Of a stretch of 8,307 nucleotides of DNA, positions 6,196-8,307 are shown piece after piece. Position 1 is the first letter of the stretch, and each line of letters opens with the position of its first letter. Origin of the DNA: Bergeyella zoohelcum (lineage in GTDB: Bacteria > Bacteroidota > Bacteroidia > Flavobacteriales > Weeksellaceae); the NCBI GenBank assembly GCA_030523905.1, contig JAUNHO010000037.1, forward strand, positions 1 to 8,307, read 5' to 3'. Both the position numbers and the translations under genes were made by a program. Under the pieces are notes generated by a model that was not told the DNA's origin, searched no databases, and saw only the letters and a list, made by a program, of their open reading frames with translations.

Positions 6196-6510
6196 TTGGA
6201 TTTTCTGATTTCCGATGGCGAAAATTCTCTGATTATAGATACGAAATACAAACTTAAATATGATAGCGGACATATTCACGAGGATATTCGGCAAGTTTCG
6301 GGTTACGCACGCCTAAAAAAAGTTCGCGAAAAAGTAGGCTTTAATGATGATAAACACATCGATTGCCTGATTATTTACCCAAAAATTGGAGGTGGAGAAA
6401 CAAGTATCAATTTGAAACAAAAATTTGATGAAATTAAAAAATATCATATTGCACAATATTACAAGGTGTATAAACTGGGCGTAGAGTTACCAATTATTGA
6501 AAAAGGTTGA
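6196..6510 (+). pseudogene. Truncated McrC-like restriction nuclease (C-terminal fragment)
   Basis: About 104 codons resemble the C-terminal PD-(D/E)XK nuclease domain of McrC, the cutting subunit of the McrBC modification-dependent restriction system, which works with the GTPase McrB. The fragment starts within the catalytic motif: LDFLISDGEN, where intact proteins have a PD, then LIIDTKYK (Asp15, Lys17), HEDIRQVSGYARL (28-40) and CLIIYP (57-62), and continues to a normal-looking end. The N-terminal two thirds of McrC are absent. The only near start is a TTG at 6196; the frame is open back to 6175 and closed by TAA at 6172. No mcrB is nearby. I read it as a decayed remnant that kept the nuclease core. 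A short nuclease expressed from TTG is the less likely alternative. Family assignment is from motif resemblance. Confidence 0.6.
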
Positions 6511-6530
6511 ATACAATCATTAATTATCTC

Positions 6531-6563
6531 AATTATCTTTATTGATTTTTGGGATAATTTTTT
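6531..6563 (+). terminator. Weak AT-rich terminator after the McrC remnant
   Basis: AATTATC (6531-6537) pairs with GATAATT (6553-6559) across a 15-base loop and runs into six T (6558-6563). The stem is short and nearly all A-T, so its strength is doubtful. Its position between the remnant and the rluB promoter is right for a terminator. Confidence 0.3.
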
Positions 6564-6581
6564 GTAAATCAGTTTCAAAGT

Positions 6582-6611
6582 TTTTACTTCAATTGAAATA
6601 CCTTATCTTTG
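6582..6611 (+). promoter_or_regulatory. rluB promoter
   Basis: TATCTTTG at 6604-6611 matches TAnnTTTG exactly. Nineteen bases upstream the -33 position reads TTT (6582-6584), one mismatch from TTG. The box ends 17 bases before the ATG at 6629, so the leader would be only about 10-12 nt. Confidence 0.6.
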
Positions 6612-6628
6612 CAAAAATTTTGTAAAAA

Positions 6629-7561
6629 ATGAGTAGAGAATACGGCTCTAATAGACCATCAAGAAATAAAAATTCTAAATTTGGAAACGCTTCTTCACGC
6701 GGTGGAAAAAATTTTGACACCAGAGAAAAATATGTGAAAGGAGATAGAAAATTTGGTGGTAAAAAATACTATTCCAAAGATACAGATGAGGATAGAAATA
6801 AGCAGTTCGTTCAGCAGAGACGCCTTAAAAAAATAGAAAAAGATATACATAAAGATACCATTCGTCTGAATAAATACCTTGCCAATTCGGGGATTTGCAG
6901 TAGGAGAGAGGCCGATGATTTGATAAAACAAGGTTTGGTAGAGGTGAATGGAAAAGTGGTAACAGAGATGGGTTACCAAGTACAAAAGACCGATAGAGTT
7001 TCTTTTGATGGGCAGGGAATTACACCAGAAAAGCCTGTGTATGTGCTACTTAACAAACCAAAAGGCTATATTTCCACGACCAAAGACGAGAAAGCCAGAA
7101 AGACCGTGATGGATTTGGTTGCCAATGCCTCGCCGTATAGATTGTTTCCTGTTGGTAGGCTAGATCGCTCTACTACTGGGGTTATTCTCCTGACAAATGA
7201 TGGTCATCTCACGAAAAAACTGACGCACCCATCGTTCAATATGAAGAAAATTTATCATGTGGTTTTGGATAGAAAATTATCAGGAGAAGATTTGAGAACC
7301 ATTGCCGAAGGCGTTCGTCTGGAAGAGGGTGTGGCTGTGGTGGATAGCATCTCTTTCATAGAAGGCAAACCAAAAAATGAAATTGGAATTGAAATCCATA
7401 TTGGGTGGAATAGGGTGATTAGGCGTATTTTCCAGAAAATGGGATACGAGGTGGAAGCCCTTGATAGAGTGATGTTTGCAGGACTTACGAAGAAAAATAT
7501 AAAACGCGGACATTGGAGAATTTTAACCGAATTAGAGGTCAATAATCTCAAAATGCTTTAA
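6629..7561 (+). CDS. rluB: 23S/16S rRNA pseudouridine synthase, RsuA/RluB/RluE/RluF family
   Basis: Isomerises a specific uridine in ribosomal RNA to pseudouridine. The 310-residue protein has three parts. Residues 1-75 are a low-complexity, strongly basic stretch rich in Arg, Lys, Gly, Ser and Asn (MSREYGSNRPSRNKNSKFGN onwards), probably disordered and RNA-binding. Residues 78-127 are an S4 RNA-binding domain (RLNKYLANSGICSRREADDLI, read as 79-99). Residues 136-305 are the catalytic domain with NKPKGYIST (142-150), the GRLDRSTTG motif carrying catalytic Asp179, LTNDGHL (188-194) and a C-terminal NRVIRRIF (261-268), WRILTELEV (296-304). Family is certain; RluB (23S) is the likeliest member from the overall form, but RsuA or RluF type cannot be excluded. 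It is monocistronic with its own promoter and converges on pncA. Confidence 0.92.
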   Translation: MSREYGSNRPSRNKNSKFGNASSRGGKNFDTREKYVKGDRKFGGKKYYSKDTDEDRNKQFVQQRRLKKIEKDIHKDTIRLNKYLANSGICSRREADDLIKQGLVEVNGKVVTEMGYQVQKTDRVSFDGQGITPEKPVYVLLNKPKGYISTTKDEKARKTVMDLVANASPYRLFPVGRLDRSTTGVILLTNDGHLTKKLTHPSFNMKKIYHVVLDRKLSGEDLRTIAEGVRLEEGVAVVDSISFIEGKPKNEIGIEIHIGWNRVIRRIFQKMGYEVEALDRVMFAGLTKKNIKRGHWRILTELEVNNLKML

Positions 7562-7573
7562 TCCTAAAAAAAT

Positions 7574-7607
7574 AAAAATCTGCAAAAAATATCTTGCAGA
7601 TTTTTTT
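7574..7607. terminator. Bidirectional rho-independent terminator between rluB and pncA
   Basis: AAAAATCTGCAA (7574-7585) and TTGCAGATTTTT (7594-7605) form a perfect 12-bp stem with the 8-base loop AAAATATC. A run of seven T (7601-7607) follows on the plus strand and an A-run precedes on the left, giving T-runs on both strands. It lies 12 bp after the rluB stop and directly abuts the pncA stop at 7609, so it can end both convergent transcripts. Confidence 0.9.
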
Positions 7608-7608
7608 C

Positions 7609-8214
7609 TTATCCTAAAATCGTAACGCCATTTTCTAAAAGCTGATAAATGGTATCTCTTCCATTTTCTGGTCGTACATTTACGGCTTTCGTTCCGTGGA
7701 AATGCAGACAGGTGATAAATCCAGTATTAGCGGCATCTAAACAAGAGTATTTCACACAATAATCTAGAGCCAGACCAACAATTTCTACCAACTGAATATC
7801 GTGTGATTTCAAGAAATCTTCTAGACCTGTTTTCTTTAATTGGTTATTATCTTGGAAGGCACTATAGCTATCAATTTCTATATTTTCTCCTTTTTGTATA
7901 AAGTGAGTTGCCTTTGAAATATCAAGGTTTTTATGAAACTCTGCCCCAAAACTTCCTTGCACACAATGGTCTGGCCACATAAACTGCTGTATTCCGTTTA
8001 GGGAGATGGTTTCGCCTACTTTTTTTCCATTAGCGGAGGCAAAACTTTTGTGATTTTCTGGGTGCCAATCTTGCGTGAAGACAATCTGGTCATAGTCATT
8101 ATTTTCCATCAGACTATTGATGTATGGGATAATATCGTTAGCATTAGGGACTGCCAAGGCTCCACCTTCACAAAAATCATTTTGTACATCTACTACGATG
8201 AGTGCTTTTTTCAT
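7609..8214 (-). CDS. pncA: Nicotinamidase PncA
   Basis: Hydrolyses nicotinamide to nicotinate and ammonia, returning the vitamin to NAD synthesis by the Preiss-Handler route; cytoplasmic, isochorismatase-like hydrolase fold. The 201 residues hold all expected sites: Asp9 in VVDVQNDF, Lys108 in FIQKGE and nucleophile Cys153 in GLALDYCVKYSCLDA form the triad; Asp49, His51 (TQDWHPENHKSFA) and His83 (WPDHCVQG) are the metal ligands. The start is the ATG at 8214, giving the usual MKKALIVVDVQ opening. The gene is alone on this strand up to the window edge, with a strong promoter upstream and a shared terminator downstream. The family also accepts other small amides such as pyrazinamide; that is family knowledge only. 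Confidence 0.96.
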   Translation of the reverse strand: MKKALIVVDVQNDFCEGGALAVPNANDIIPYINSLMENNDYDQIVFTQDWHPENHKSFASANGKKVGETISLNGIQQFMWPDHCVQGSFGAEFHKNLDISKATHFIQKGENIEIDSYSAFQDNNQLKKTGLEDFLKSHDIQLVEIVGLALDYCVKYSCLDAANTGFITCLHFHGTKAVNVRPENGRDTIYQLLENGVTILG

Positions 8215-8248
8215 TGGTTAAACTTTTTAGAAGAATTAAAATTTTCGC

Positions 8249-8278
8249 CAAAAATAATAAAAAACTCCTAATATTCAA
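8249..8278 (-). promoter_or_regulatory. pncA promoter
   Basis: On the minus strand TTG (8276-8278) is followed after exactly 19 bases by TATTTTTG (8249-8256), a complete Bacteroidota-type promoter. The predicted start, near 8243, leaves a leader of about 30 nt before the ATG at 8214. Confidence 0.7.
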
Positions 8279-8307
8279 TATTTTTAGTAGATAATTTCTA
8301 TTTTACT

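Noticed and set aside
6137..6208. Short plus-strand frame from ATG 6137 (MIKKYKNSISNINSLRTA...) as the missing start of the McrC-like gene
   Set aside because: It is in a different frame, stops after 23 codons, and does not resemble the McrC residues that should precede the nuclease motif.

Overview
The window looks like a piece of a low-GC Bacteroidota chromosome, most likely class Flavobacteriia and plausibly the Weeksellaceae (Riemerella/Chryseobacterium-like). This placement rests on three things. Promoters follow the Bacteroidota pattern TTG-N19-TAnnTTTG instead of the -35/-10 pattern. Starts are preceded by A-rich sequence without a clear Shine-Dalgarno. The protein set (DUF6261 protein, lysyl-tRNA synthetase with a long C-terminal tail, RsuA/RluB enzyme with a basic N-terminal extension) also fits. 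The genus is an inference from protein style; no rRNA or other marker is present.

Left block (24-2669, minus strand): three genes run in one direction in the order trpG/pabA-type glutamine amidotransferase, lipB octanoyltransferase, PLP-dependent aminotransferase. A clear promoter lies upstream of the first. They are housekeeping genes: chorismate-derived anthranilate or p-aminobenzoate synthesis, lipoate attachment, and amino-acid transamination.

Intergenic block (2670-3000): back-to-back divergent promoters are followed by four copies of a 42-bp tandem repeat, each centred on a dyad. One strand of the array reads as a short 14-residue-repeat peptide. The array lies in the leader of a DUF6261 gene and is the least explained structure in the window.

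Central block (3001-6510, plus strand): the DUF6261 gene; a short coding-like scrap; an extremely AT-rich gene for a membrane-anchored DUF2726 (restriction-nuclease-like fold) protein; lysS starting only 12 bp after it; then a truncated C-terminal piece of an McrC-like restriction nuclease. The essential lysS is therefore bracketed by accessory, probably horizontally acquired material.

Right block (6511-8307): an rluB-type pseudouridine synthase on the plus strand with its own promoter and a very short leader, converging on pncA (nicotinamidase, minus strand, with a strong promoter). The two share a bidirectional terminator.

No tRNA, rRNA, CRISPR array or intact mobile element was seen. I did not find a complete new system. 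The best leads are the repeat array with its micro-ORF ahead of DUF6261, and the nuclease-fold genes flanking lysS.
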